Source: Sphingopyxis sp. (GTDB lineage Bacteria; Pseudomonadota; Alphaproteobacteria; Sphingomonadales; Sphingomonadaceae). From it: 64,000 nucleotides of DNA. Under the pieces are notes generated by a model. It was given only the letters and a program-made list of their open reading frames with translations, searched no databases and was not told the DNA's origin. The stretch covers positions 1-64,000 of the forward strand of contig PNNB01000056.1 in NCBI GenBank assembly GCA_013823985.1. The letters run 5' to 3'. This document shows, in pieces, positions 47,004 through 56,379 of the stretch (its first letter is position 1; every line of letters starts with the position of its first letter). The position numbers and the translations under genes were made by a program.

Positions 47004-47810
47004 TTAGGTGACCGACACCACCTTAGGGTTACTCGGACGCGCGCCAGCCACCCATCCGTGCCATGCGATCCCAATGCTGATGATCCCCGTCAGCACGAGC
47101 AAAAATGGCAGGTTCATATAAGAAACGCTGCCGAATATCTGTGCCCAAGCCGGAATCCGTCCCAACGTTTCGAAACTGATCGCCTGTGCGGCGATGAATC
47201 CGGCGGCGATCAAGAACGGTCGGCCATATTTGGGCGATTGGTAGAAAAGATATAGCGTGACTGCCAGCGCCATCAGGTTTCCACCCGCCATTGCATATGA
47301 AAAATTCTCGTCCGGCCTGAAAAAAGGGATTAGCATGGGGAGTATTCGAAAGCCGATCGGAGCGAGTACGAACAGCAGCGTGGCCAGCATGTAGCGGGCG
47401 TGGAATTGAACCTTGTACCGGTTTTTGAGCGCTGCCCAGAACATTAGGGCGAAAGCGATATTAGCAAGTGGATCAAAAAAGCCAAACTGTGCGATCTGCG
47501 TGCCTTCAAGGCTGGTGGGATCACTGGCTAATGTTCCTGCCTCGACATGGATCACCCACATTCCCGCAACCATGAAAAATGGGAATAATAGAAATGTTGC
47601 GAGCCCAATCTTTCGGTGCAGCGCGAGCTGATTTTGGTGCGGCGTCCAACACTGAGCTATTGCCAGGATCATCCAGAGGATGGAGCTGGCCGCGTGATAA
47701 TGATGCGCAACTTTCTTGTCTGGAAGCCTTGAGAAATAACCAGGCCAAAAGGCAACAAAGGTGAGAGCCAACAGCATCAAAACCCAAAGCCAAGCTTTTC
47801 GATAAGGCAT
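47004..47810 (-). CDS. Uncharacterised seven-to-eight-span membrane protein (family shared with 57304-57960)
   Basis: A 268-residue inner-membrane protein with seven or eight hydrophobic segments. I do not recognise a named family. It has His39, Trp46, Gln53, Leu64-His65 and Gly69 with the spacing H-x6-W-x6-Q-x10-LH-x3-G, and later H137-x-R-x11-P-x3-R. The 218-residue protein at 57304-57960 has exactly the same two patterns, so the two are related. The paired histidines on adjacent helices could bind heme or metal, which is inference. GAAAGG before the ATG at 47810 sets the start. Confidence 0.72.
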   Translation of the reverse strand: MPYRKAWLWVLMLLALTFVAFWPGYFSRLPDKKVAHHYHAASSILWMILAIAQCWTPHQNQLALHRKIGLATFLLFPFFMVAGMWVIHVEAGTLASDPTSLEGTQIAQFGFFDPLANIAFALMFWAALKNRYKVQFHARYMLATLLFVLAPIGFRILPMLIPFFRPDENFSYAMAGGNLMALAVTLYLFYQSPKYGRPFLIAAGFIAAQAISFETLGRIPAWAQIFGSVSYMNLPFLLVLTGIISIGIAWHGWVAGARPSNPKVVSVT

Positions 47811-47890
47811 TGCCTTTCGCCTCCCCTGTTCAAGTTTATCAGCAACAAACATTCACAGCAACCCGCACGAGCCTCCTTCCCTTTCACTCT

Positions 47891-47920
47891 TCTCTTCGCG
47901 CCTTTGCGTCTTTGTGTGAG
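47891..47920. repeat. Degraded dispersed 'CTTTGCGTCTTTG' element
   Basis: The stretch TCTCTTCGCGCCTTTGCGTC and following TTTGTGTGAG resembles a short element that recurs in intergenic DNA of many unrelated bacteria; its reverse complement would read as Gln-Arg-Arg-Glu-Glu-rich nonsense frames. Only one copy is seen in this window, so the assignment rests on recall and is uncertain. Confidence 0.4.
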
Positions 47921-47986
47921 ATTAAACGGGCACAAGGGTGCGGCGAGGATGTGCCTTGCGGTCGATCATCTACCCAATATGGCACC

Positions 47987-48129
47987 GTCACCCTGAACTT
48001 GTTTCAGGGTCCATTTGTCCGCCCGTTCCCGCTGCTGGCGTGGTAAACCCCGCCGTGACGAAGGGTTGTGTTGTTTTTCATCCATCGGGTGCCGCTGCAC
48101 GATGGACCCTGAAACAAGTTCAGGGTGAC
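47987..48129. repeat. Inverted pair of the 28-bp intergenic repeat
   Basis: Copies 2 (47987-48014, plus) and 3 (48102-48129, minus) of the 28-base unit face each other across 87 bases. The outer arms match perfectly, so the whole 143-base element could extrude a long hairpin or act as a bidirectional terminator or mRNA stabiliser. The repeat is identical to copy 1 at 46935-46962. Confidence 0.9.
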
Positions 48130-48260
48130 GGGAGGGTGTAATCAGAAGGCCCTCCTTCCTAAAGTTGGGATGGAAAAGCATTCAACCCCGCCTGTAACTT
48201 TAACGCTATTCTCTTCGAACACCCTCTGGCAGAATATTCGGGCGATCAGGGAGCAGGTGT

Positions 48261-49121
48261 ATGGAGCAAGCGGAACTCAAGCCGGGGGATGTGGTCAAGC
48301 GGCACCGCTTGTCGACCCGGCTGTGGCATTGGACGAACGCGCTCACGCTGCTAGTCATGTTGATGAGCGGGCTGATGATCTTCAACGCGCATGCGCGGCT
48401 TTATTGGGGGGATTATGGGGCCAATGATGACAAGGCCTGGCTGGTCATCGATGATGCCGGAGACAATGGCTTTGTCGAACTGGCCGGGGTGCGGGTGGAA
48501 ACGACGGGCGTTCTGGGCATCTGGACAAATCCCGAAGGCGAGGTGAAGCGCCGTGCTTTTCCCTATTGGGTGACGATTCCGTCGGGCTATGATTTGCAGG
48601 CGGCGCGGCGGTGGCATTTTACCTTTGCGTGGATTTTGGCCGTGGCGTTGACGCTCTATATGCTGCGTTCGCTGTGGAACGGGCATGTGCGCAACGATCT
48701 GCACATCCGCAAATCGGAATGGTCGCTTGGCCATATCTGGCATGATATCAAGGACCATGCGCGGTTGCGCTTTCCGACGGGGGCGGCGGCCAAGGATTAT
48801 AATATCCTGCAGAAATTCGCCTATATCTCGGTCATCTTCATCATGCTGCCGCTGATCATCATGACCGGCCTTACGATGTCGCCCGCGATGAACGCCGCAT
48901 GGCCTTGGTTGCTCGACCTGTTTGGCGGGCGGCAGTCGGCGCGGTCGATCCATTTCCTGTGCGCCTTCGGGCTGGTCGGATTCTTCTTCGTGCATATGGC
49001 GATGGTGGTGCTGGCAGGGCCGGTGAACGAAGTGCGTTCCATGATTACCGGCAAATACCGGTTGCCCGGCAAAGCGGAGCTCGCTCCTGAACCTGTGCAT
49101 GTGGAAGGAGACCCGGCATGA
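48261..49121 (+). CDS. Cytochrome b561/FdhI-type membrane heme protein
   Basis: A 286-residue membrane protein with four or five hydrophobic helices, of the cytochrome b561/b6-like family that also includes formate dehydrogenase gamma and Ni-Fe hydrogenase b subunits. Histidine pairs suited to heme binding are seen in RHRLSTRLWHWTN (His15/His23), RRWHFTFAWIL, and SARSIHFLCAFGLVGFFFVHMAM. It would pass electrons across the membrane to the molybdoenzyme, whose gene overlaps its stop by four bases. It is not a YedZ/MsrQ homologue, since its length and helix arrangement differ. Confidence 0.86.
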   Translation: MEQAELKPGDVVKRHRLSTRLWHWTNALTLLVMLMSGLMIFNAHARLYWGDYGANDDKAWLVIDDAGDNGFVELAGVRVETTGVLGIWTNPEGEVKRRAFPYWVTIPSGYDLQAARRWHFTFAWILAVALTLYMLRSLWNGHVRNDLHIRKSEWSLGHIWHDIKDHARLRFPTGAAAKDYNILQKFAYISVIFIMLPLIIMTGLTMSPAMNAAWPWLLDLFGGRQSARSIHFLCAFGLVGFFFVHMAMVVLAGPVNEVRSMITGKYRLPGKAELAPEPVHVEGDPA

Positions 49122-49894
49122 GCGGATCGAACATCATAATACCCCGTCGCCGGTTTCTGACCGGAGCCGCCTTGGGGGGTAGTGGCCTCTTGCTTTCGGG
49201 GTGCGATGCCCTGACCGAAGACGCGCGATTTCGTTCGGTGCTGCGCACAGGCGAAGCGCTCAACAAAGGCGCGCACCGCCTGATCATGGACCGCGGGGCG
49301 CTGGCGCCTGAATTTAACGAAAGCGATATGTCGCCGACCTTCAAGGCCAATGGCTCGATCAGCGGCGGGACACCGGAATATGCGGCGCATGTGGCGGACA
49401 AATTTGCCCGCTGGTCGCTGCGCATCGACGGCATGGTGAAGAACCCGCAAAATTTCGATCTCAAAACCCTGATGGGGATGCCATCGCGCGAACAGATTAC
49501 GCGCCATGACTGTGTGGAAGGGTGGAGCGCAATTGGCAAATGGCGGGGCACACCGCTGCGTCTGTTGCTGCAGGCGGCAGGACTGTCGACCCGTGCGCGG
49601 TTCATTGTCTTTCACTGCGCGGACCAATGGGGGCCAGGCATGCCCTATTATGAATCGGTCGACCTGATCGATGCCTTTCATCCGCAGACCATATTGGCGT
49701 GGAGCATGAACGACGGCATCTTGCCCGTGAAGCATGGCGCACCCTTGCGCCTTCGGGTCGAGCGGCAACTGGGGTACAAGCAGGCCAAATATGTCATGCG
49801 TGTCGAGGCGACCGACGACCTATCCAAATTTTACGGCGGCAAGGGCGGCTATTGGGAAGATGCCCATGACTATGACTGGTATGCCGGGATCTAA
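49118..49894 (+). CDS. Periplasmic YedY-like molybdopterin oxidoreductase
   Basis: A 258-residue sulfite-oxidase-fold protein. The start carries a Tat-type signal PRRRFLTGA (residues 9-17) and then LSGC (Cys29), so it may be a Tat-exported lipoprotein. The molybdenum ligand cysteine is in RHDCVEGWS (Cys132), the motif of the YedY/MsrP family, and GKWRGTPL and ADQWGPG follow. It would be reduced by the overlapping cytochrome b. E. coli YedY repairs oxidised methionines in periplasmic proteins, which is a family-based suggestion only. The stop lies three bases from msrA on the other strand. Confidence 0.87.
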   Translation: MSGSNIIIPRRRFLTGAALGGSGLLLSGCDALTEDARFRSVLRTGEALNKGAHRLIMDRGALAPEFNESDMSPTFKANGSISGGTPEYAAHVADKFARWSLRIDGMVKNPQNFDLKTLMGMPSREQITRHDCVEGWSAIGKWRGTPLRLLLQAAGLSTRARFIVFHCADQWGPGMPYYESVDLIDAFHPQTILAWSMNDGILPVKHGAPLRLRVERQLGYKQAKYVMRVEATDDLSKFYGGKGGYWEDAHDYDWYAGI

Positions 49895-49897
49895 GGG

Positions 49898-50602
49898 TCA
49901 GGACCGGATGCGGTTCGGGAAAAGGCGTTTGAGATTGGCGACCTTGGGCTTGTCCCAGGCAACGATGTAGGGATGCGCCGGATTCTTTGCCATGAAGTCC
50001 TGATGATAGGTTTCGGCGGGGTAGAAGCTGAAGCCTTCGATCTTCGTCACAATCGGTTTCTTCCAATATCCGGCCTTGTTCAGCTGCGCGATATAGGCGG
50101 ACGCCGCCGCGCGCTGGGCTGTGTTGGCGGGGAAGATGGCGGTGCGGTACTGGCGGCCGGTATCGGGGCCCTGCCGGTTGAGCTGGGTCGGATCATGCGT
50201 GACCGAGAAGAAGATGTGGAGCAGATCATTATAGCTGACGACCGCCGGATTATAGCGGATGCGGACCGATTCGGCGTGGCCGGTTGTTCCGGCGCTGACG
50301 CTTTCATAATCGGCGCTGGCCTTGGTCCCGCCGGAATAGCCGGATTCGACGCTGGTCACGCCCTTGACGCGTTCGAACACGCCTTCGATGCCCCAGAAAC
50401 AACCACCGGCGAAGACCGCAGTCTGGGTCCCCTTGGGTTCTGTTATGGGGGCCTTGGGGGCGGCAATCGCGATGCCTTCGGCGGCATGGGCCATGGCGAT
50501 GGGCGATGCGCCTTCGGATCCGCAGGCGGCGGTAAAGGCAAGGGCCATTGCCAGAAGCAACAGCCGGTATGTGCGTTTATTGCGGGGAAGGGGACTCGAC
50601 AT
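49898..50602 (-). CDS. msrA: Peptide methionine-S-sulfoxide reductase MsrA, lipoprotein form
   Basis: A 234-residue MsrA. The catalytic region FAGGCFWG (Cys68) is followed by the family blocks VKGVTSVESGYSGG, GHAESVRIRY and YHQDFM. It reduces the S form of methionine sulfoxide. Here a signal peptide with lipobox TAAC (Cys27) precedes the enzyme by about 40 residues, so it probably sits on the periplasmic face; cytosolic MsrA proteins lack this. GGAG nine bases before the ATG at 50602 sets the start. Convergent with the molybdoenzyme gene, three bases away. Confidence 0.93.
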   Translation of the reverse strand: MSSPLPRNKRTYRLLLLAMALAFTAACGSEGASPIAMAHAAEGIAIAAPKAPITEPKGTQTAVFAGGCFWGIEGVFERVKGVTSVESGYSGGTKASADYESVSAGTTGHAESVRIRYNPAVVSYNDLLHIFFSVTHDPTQLNRQGPDTGRQYRTAIFPANTAQRAAASAYIAQLNKAGYWKKPIVTKIEGFSFYPAETYHQDFMAKNPAHPYIVAWDKPKVANLKRLFPNRIRS

Positions 50603-50759
50603 GGACTGGCGCTCCAACCGTAATTGAACGGCCCGCGTCTCCGTCTGCGCTGCTGGCATTTGCCGGATTGATCACGGTCAGCCCCGCAAGGCCGAGGGCA
50701 AAGCCACCGGCAAGGCTGAGGAAAAGATCCGAGCGCAGAAAGTTGAAGATACGGTCCAT
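50577..50759 (-). CDS. Small membrane protein upstream of msrA
   Basis: A 60-residue open frame with an N-terminal hydrophobic helix (residues about 11-33, LFLSLAGGFALGLAGLTVI) and a short polar tail ending in Pro/Ser. No family is recognised. It overlaps the start of msrA by 26 bases, and AGAGA lies about five bases before its ATG, so it could be translationally coupled to msrA. Coding status is plausible but unproven. Confidence 0.5.
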   Translation of the reverse strand: MDRIFNFLRSDLFLSLAGGFALGLAGLTVINPANASSADGDAGRSITVGAPVHVESPSPQ

Positions 50760-50882
50760 TGGTTTCTCTTGTTATCGCCAGTTCGGCGGCAGGAGCAGTT
50801 ACGTTACTCCGCCACAAAAAGTTTCAAGCAGAGTTCACGTTAAATCGTCCTTAACGCGCCGTTTTCTTCTGTTCATTTGCGC

Positions 50883-52106
<1,224 letters not shown>

Positions 52107-52154
52107 CTAAATTGAACGCAAATTGCGTGGCTGCCCCTAATGCCTCACCGAAAA

Positions 52155-53903
52155 TTACGCAACCCTTGTGGCCGGGATTAATCCCCGCAAAGAGTTGCCG
52201 ACATAAAAAGGCGCATCCAGATCGGCGGCGAACAGGTCTGCTTCGACTGCTTGCCCCGTATCGACCAGCTCGCGCCGCAGGACGGATGGTAGAAGCCCTG
52301 CCTCAAGCCGTGGCGTATGCAGCGTCCCGTCACGTTCGACGAAAAGCGCGGTAATGCTGCCTTCGGTCAAGCGACCGTCGGGCGTGGTGAACAGGACTTC
52401 GTCACAGTCGGGGCGCGCGCGGCGCGCTTCGTCATAAAAGGCGCGGTCGCTGGTTTTGTGGCGCAGACGGAAATCGGCGCTGTCGACCGGAAGCGGCACC
52501 ACCGCAACACGCCAGGCGGGCGTATCGGATAGCGGCCGGACCTCGATCGATAACGCCCCGCCCTTCGAGGCGAGCAGGCGGATCTTCGAGAGCTGTTCCA
52601 GATGGAAGGTTGCCGCGTGCAGCCGGTTGCGTGCCTCGTGCCGGTCAAATTCGAAGCCGAAAACACGCGCGCTTTCCTTCATCCGTTCCAGATGCAGTTC
52701 CAGCCGCAAGATGCCCTGCGCCGGTTCGAAGCGCATTGTTTCAATCAGGTCAAAACCGGTCCCACCCACCTTCGCAAAATCCCCCTTTGCCAGACATTCC
52801 GCCCATTCGGCGTCCATGTCGGAATCCGCAACGATACCGGACCCCAGCCCTAATGAAACCGTCTTCGTCGTTTCGCACAAGGTAAAAGTGCGGATCGCGA
52901 CATTAAACGCGGCATCGCCCCCGGCATCGATCCGCCCGATGGAACCGCAGTAAAGGCCGCGCGGGGCAGCTTCGGTTTCCGCGATGATCTGCATCGCACG
53001 GATCTTCGGCGCACCGGTAATCGAACCGCACGGGTAAAGCGCCGCGATCACATCCACCGCATCGCGCCCGGGTGCGAGCTCGCCCGTGACGGTCGAGGTC
53101 ATCTGATGGACCGTGGGATAGCTTTCGATATGGAACAGGTCGGGCACACGCACGGATCCTGCGACACATACCTGCGACAAATCGTTGCGCAGCAGGTCGA
53201 CGATCATCAGATTTTCGGCGCGCTGTTTGGGGTCGGTGCGCAGATGCTCGGCCTCTGCCACATCGGCAGCGGGATCAACGCGACGTTCGGCGGTGCCCTT
53301 CATCGGCTTGGTCGTCACCCGCCGATCCTTGGCCGCAAAAAACAGCTCGGGCGAGAAGGACAGATAATAGCGATCGCCGGTCCACACCACGCCGCCATAA
53401 CCCGCCGCCGCCCGCGGGCGCAGCGCGGCATAGAGCGCGAGCGGGTCACCGGCATAGTCGGCGAGCAGCGGAAAGGTCAGGTTCGCCTGATAGATGTCAC
53501 CGGCCTTGATATAGTCCTGCACCGCGGCAAAGGCCCTGGCATAGTCGGCCCGCGTAATCTGCGGGCGCAGCGGTGACAGCCATGCGCCCGCCGGATCGGG
53601 CAGGCATGACGCCATGGCGTCTGAGCCAAGTTGTTGATAGTCCTTGTATAATCCGAACCATGCCAGCGCGCCGGGCGGCGGGGCCCCGAGTTGCGGCAAG
53701 AGCGCTGCTCCGGCATCATAGCTTAAAAACCCGGCGGCATGCAGCCCGTCGGCCCGCGCGGCGCGGAGCTGTTCGAGCAGCGCGCTAACTTCCTCCCCGC
53801 TCTGCGCCGTCAGAACCGCGACCGGATCGGCATAGAGCCGCGCCGGCGAAGCACCCGTGGTGCGGGCGTCGTCGAGCAGGACAAAGGGAGAGGCGCGGAA
53901 AGC
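52155..53903 (-). CDS. pabBC: Aminodeoxychorismate synthase component I fused to aminodeoxychorismate lyase (PabB-PabC)
   Basis: About 580 codons. The N-terminal chorismate-binding part (to about residue 370) has TKPMKGTAERR, EHLRTDPKQRAENLMIVDLLRNDLSQV, and GSITGAPKIRAMQIIAE, characteristic of PabB. The C-terminal part (from about 375) is a PLP fold-type IV lyase (FDLIETMRF...EVLFTTPDGRLTEGSITALF) of PabC type. Together they make 4-aminobenzoate for folate. No ATG, GTG or TTG is in frame between the tRNA 3' end and residues FVLLDDAR; the nearest in-frame start lies within the tRNA, so the true start is not settled. The coordinate given is the end of open sequence. Confidence 0.82.
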   Translation of the reverse strand, partial: AFRASPFVLLDDARTTGASPARLYADPVAVLTAQSGEEVSALLEQLRAARADGLHAAGFLSYDAGAALLPQLGAPPPGALAWFGLYKDYQQLGSDAMASCLPDPAGAWLSPLRPQITRADYARAFAAVQDYIKAGDIYQANLTFPLLADYAGDPLALYAALRPRAAAGYGGVVWTGDRYYLSFSPELFFAAKDRRVTTKPMKGTAERRVDPAADVAEAEHLRTDPKQRAENLMIVDLLRNDLSQVCVAGSVRVPDLFHIESYPTVHQMTSTVTGELAPGRDAVDVIAALYPCGSITGAPKIRAMQIIAETEAAPRGLYCGSIGRIDAGGDAAFNVAIRTFTLCETTKTVSLGLGSGIVADSDMDAEWAECLAKGDFAKVGGTGFDLIETMRFEPAQGILRLELHLERMKESARVFGFEFDRHEARNRLHAATFHLEQLSKIRLLASKGGALSIEVRPLSDTPAWRVAVVPLPVDSADFRLRHKTSDRAFYDEARRARPDCDEVLFTTPDGRLTEGSITALFVERDGTLHTPRLEAGLLPSVLRRELVDTGQAVEADLFAADLDAPFYVGNSLRGLIPATRVA

Positions 53904-53977
53904 TGGAGCGGGTGAGGGGAATCGAACCCCCGTATTCAGCTTGGGAAGCTGCTGCTCTACCATTGAGCTACACCCGC
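53904..53977 (-). tRNA. tRNA-Gly (anticodon CCC)
   Basis: On the minus strand: acceptor stem GCGGGTG/CACCCGC, D-arm GCTC...GAGC, anticodon loop TTCCCAA giving CCC, T-arm GGGGG...CCCCT with loop TTCGATT, and encoded TCCA 3' end. It reads GGG. It sits immediately 5' of the pabB-pabC frame, with no bases between CCA and the next open codon. Confidence 0.95.
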
Positions 53978-54013
53978 GTATCCGCGCGCCTTATCGAGAG
54001 GCCGGCAAATTGG

Positions 54014-54859
54014 CTAGGCCTTTAACCGTGCGGCGTGCCAGGCAAGATGGTCCGCCATGAAGGTGGAGATGAAATAATAGCTATGGTCATAGCCGGGCTG
54101 CATCCGGATCGTCGCCTTCTGTCCGGCGGCTTCGCACGCCTCGACCAGCAAATGGGTCTTGAGCTGGTCGGCAAGGAAATTGTCCGCCTCGCCCTGATCC
54201 ACCAACAGGTCGGGCAAGCGCGCGCCCCCGGCGATCAACGCGCACGCATCATATTCGGCCCAAGTTTCGCGGTCCGGCCCCAGATAGCCACTCAGCGCCT
54301 TTTCCCCCCAGGGACAATTCAGTGGGGAGACAATCGGCGCAAAGGCCGAGGTCGAACGGTACGTCCGGGGGTTGCGCAGCGCAATGGTCAGCGCGCCATG
54401 GCCACCCATCGAATGGCCCGTGATCCCCTGCCGTTCCATATCGACGGGGAAATGGTGCGCAATCAGATGCGGCAATTCGCTCTCAATATAGCCGCGCATC
54501 CGGTAATGTTCGGCAAAGGGTTCCGCCAGCGCATTGACATAAAAACCAGCGCCGAGCCCGAAATCATAGGCCCCGTCGGGATCGTCGGGCACGCCCTCGC
54601 CGCGCGGACTGGTGTCGGGGGCAACAAAGATCAGGCCCAGTTCCGAACAGGCCCGGCGAAATTCGCCCTTTTCGGTGACATTGGCATGGGTGCAGGTCAG
54701 GCCCGACAGATACCAGACCACCGGCAATTTCGCCCCTTCCGCGTGGGGCGGGACATAGACCGAAAACGTCATGTCCGTCCCCGTCGCGGTCGAGTGGTGT
54801 TTATAGACGCCCTGCACACCACCAAAAGCGGTGTTCGTCGAAACCGTTTCAAATGTCAT
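54014..54859 (-). CDS. fghA: S-formylglutathione hydrolase
   Basis: A 281-residue alpha/beta hydrolase of the esterase D/FGH family, the second step of glutathione-dependent formaldehyde detoxification. It has WYLSGLTCTHAN (oxyanion region), the nucleophile elbow GHSMGGHGAL, the acid in VDQGEADNFL and the histidine in PGYDHSYYF. No glutathione-dependent formaldehyde dehydrogenase gene is nearby in this window. The VOC-family gene upstream, 16 bases away, is on the same strand. Confidence 0.95.
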   Translation of the reverse strand: MTFETVSTNTAFGGVQGVYKHHSTATGTDMTFSVYVPPHAEGAKLPVVWYLSGLTCTHANVTEKGEFRRACSELGLIFVAPDTSPRGEGVPDDPDGAYDFGLGAGFYVNALAEPFAEHYRMRGYIESELPHLIAHHFPVDMERQGITGHSMGGHGALTIALRNPRTYRSTSAFAPIVSPLNCPWGEKALSGYLGPDRETWAEYDACALIAGGARLPDLLVDQGEADNFLADQLKTHLLVEACEAAGQKATIRMQPGYDHSYYFISTFMADHLAWHAARLKA

Positions 54860-54875
54860 GCAAGATGTCCTTCAA

Positions 54876-55256
54876 TCAGTCGGTGACGCGGTGCAGCGCG
54901 CACAGCTTGTTGCCGTCGGGGTCACGCAGATAGGCAAGGTAAAGCTTCATGCCATTGCCTTCGCGGATACCGGGGGGATCCTCAATCGCCTTGCCGCCAT
55001 TGGCAACGCCAGCCTCATGCCAGGCGTTGGCCTGTTCCGGAGTCATTGCAAAACCAATGGTCATGCCGTTCCCGCATGTCGCAGGCTCGCCGTCGATCGG
55101 CGGGGTGACGAGGAACATCGAACCATTGTGCATATAGATCAGGCGACCCTTGGGGTCCTGAATACCCGGCTTGCCACCAAAAGCAGCAAAGGTTGCGTCG
55201 TAAAAAGCTTTGGAACGGGCAATATCGTTGCTGCCCACCATCATATGACTGTACAT
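54876..55256 (-). CDS. VOC/glyoxalase-fold protein
   Basis: A 126-residue protein with the vicinal-oxygen-chelate fold: MYSHMMVGSNDIARSKAFYDATFAAFG at the start, and IGFAMTPEQANAWHEAG and LYLAYLRDPDGNKLCALHR later. Metal-ligand residues (His4 or His122, Glu region) are present but the substrate is unknown. The ribosome site AAGGAGAAGG precedes the ATG at 55256 and settles the start. It is next to the S-formylglutathione hydrolase gene, which may suggest aldehyde detoxification. Confidence 0.85.
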   Translation of the reverse strand: MYSHMMVGSNDIARSKAFYDATFAAFGGKPGIQDPKGRLIYMHNGSMFLVTPPIDGEPATCGNGMTIGFAMTPEQANAWHEAGVANGGKAIEDPPGIREGNGMKLYLAYLRDPDGNKLCALHRVTD

Positions 55257-55425
55257 TATTCCTTCTCCTTTAACCGGTCGTCCAACGACGGCGCCGCTCG
55301 CTTTGACCACCAACCCCCATGGGGTGCAAGCGCAATTTTCTCGTCGGAAGGAAGAAGCGGAGAAAGGATAAAAAGGTGGTTGCGGGTGTACAGTGCGCTC
55401 ACATGTCCTGACCCGATTGACGTTG

Positions 55426-56379
55426 TCAGATTTTGAAAGTTATCGTCACCGTCAGGCCGGAACTTTGCCATTCCGTCTCGAGTACACCCTCACGCGACGC
55501 AACAATATCACGGATGAGGGATAGGCCTTGGCCACCCTCGCGCGATCGCGCCGTCACCGTGTCGTTCAGTTTTTCGGTCCAAACAACTTTCAGATAACCC
55601 TGGTCTTCGGCAACGTCGATATGCACCGACCCGGATTTACCCAGAGCACCATGTTTGATCGAATTGACGCTCAATTCACCGATGACAAGGGCGATGGCAT
55701 CGGCTTGCCCTCTGTCGATTGACACGGAAGGTACAAAGCCCATCGTCAGCGGAGCATTTGAACCCTCAAACGGTGCGGTCAGTGTCGTCATTAAGGCGTC
55801 TACGCGGCATGAGGGTTGATCCCCGGAAAACAGTTTTTGTACTGTGTTCAAGGCGATCAATCTTTTTTGCATTTCTTTCGCAAATACCTCCCGATCCGGT
55901 GTGCCACGCGCGAAGCCGATCAAAAGGGCACTCACAACGGCCAATGTATTGCCAAGGCGGTGTTGAATCTCCTTGGCTGCGAGCTGAAGCGCCTGCCTTC
56001 CTTTTTCGGCAGCGGTTATGTCGCGTGAAATCGACAGAAAGCCGGAGGGTGCTCCGGAATCATCCTCGACGCGGGTAACGCTGACGTCCCACCAGCGCGG
56101 ACTGCCTTTTGCGGTTGGACAATAGGCGTCAAACCGGACGACCTCACCCTCTCCCGCGCCAGCTAACGACCGCACGATAGTTGGTTGCGCTTCCTGCGGC
56201 CACATGCTCGCCCATTTCACGTCGCGAATCATGTTAAAATCTTCGACTTCCATGGCGCACAGGCCATTTGGGTTCATCCACAGGATGCGTCCGTCGAGTG
56301 AGAGCAGCTTTACGCAATCAACACTTTGTTCAAAGGCTCTCGCAAGTGTTTCGCGTGACAGCGCAGCGCTATTTAGCAT
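55426..56379 (-). CDS. PAS-domain sensor histidine kinase, HWE type
   Basis: A 317-residue cytosolic kinase. An N-terminal PAS domain (about residues 8-125) with the VKLLSLDGRILWMNP core and ending in SISRDITAAEKG is followed by the H-box KEIQHRLGNTLAVVSALL. The ATP-binding domain reads VIGELSVNSIKHGALG, then VVWTEKLN, the W-x-E that names the HWE group. GGQGLSLI follows. No receiver or response regulator gene is close, so it is an orphan; a light- or redox-sensing role is possible. GGGAG seven bases before the ATG at 56379 sets the start. Confidence 0.86.
   Translation of the reverse strand: MLNSAALSRETLARAFEQSVDCVKLLSLDGRILWMNPNGLCAMEVEDFNMIRDVKWASMWPQEAQPTIVRSLAGAGEGEVVRFDAYCPTAKGSPRWWDVSVTRVEDDSGAPSGFLSISRDITAAEKGRQALQLAAKEIQHRLGNTLAVVSALLIGFARGTPDREVFAKEMQKRLIALNTVQKLFSGDQPSCRVDALMTTLTAPFEGSNAPLTMGFVPSVSIDRGQADAIALVIGELSVNSIKHGALGKSGSVHIDVAEDQGYLKVVWTEKLNDTVTARSREGGQGLSLIRDIVASREGVLETEWQSSGLTVTITFKI

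Larger units (their letters stand above)
47811..48260. other. 450-base intergenic region with dispersed repeats
   Basis: No gene is supported here. Short open frames exist but are translations of repeats. The region holds a degraded copy of a widely dispersed element (47891-47920, CTTCGCGCCTTTGCGTCTTT core), then two inverted copies of the 28-base repeat (47987-48014 and 48102-48129) bounding an 87-base spacer. Promoters for the divergent flanking genes (47810 minus, 48261 plus) must lie at its ends; GGGAGCAGG precedes the right-hand start. Confidence 0.8.

Noticed and set aside
47938..48181. Short open frames with Pro-Glu-Leu-Val-Ser-Gly-Ser runs on both strands
   Set aside because: They are translations of the 28-base intergenic repeat and its inverse, without ribosome sites or family similarity.
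53904..53963. N-terminal extension of the pabB-pabC frame starting MVEQQLPKL
   Set aside because: These codons are the tRNA-Gly(CCC) gene read as protein; the acceptor, anticodon and T stems are intact, so they are not coding.
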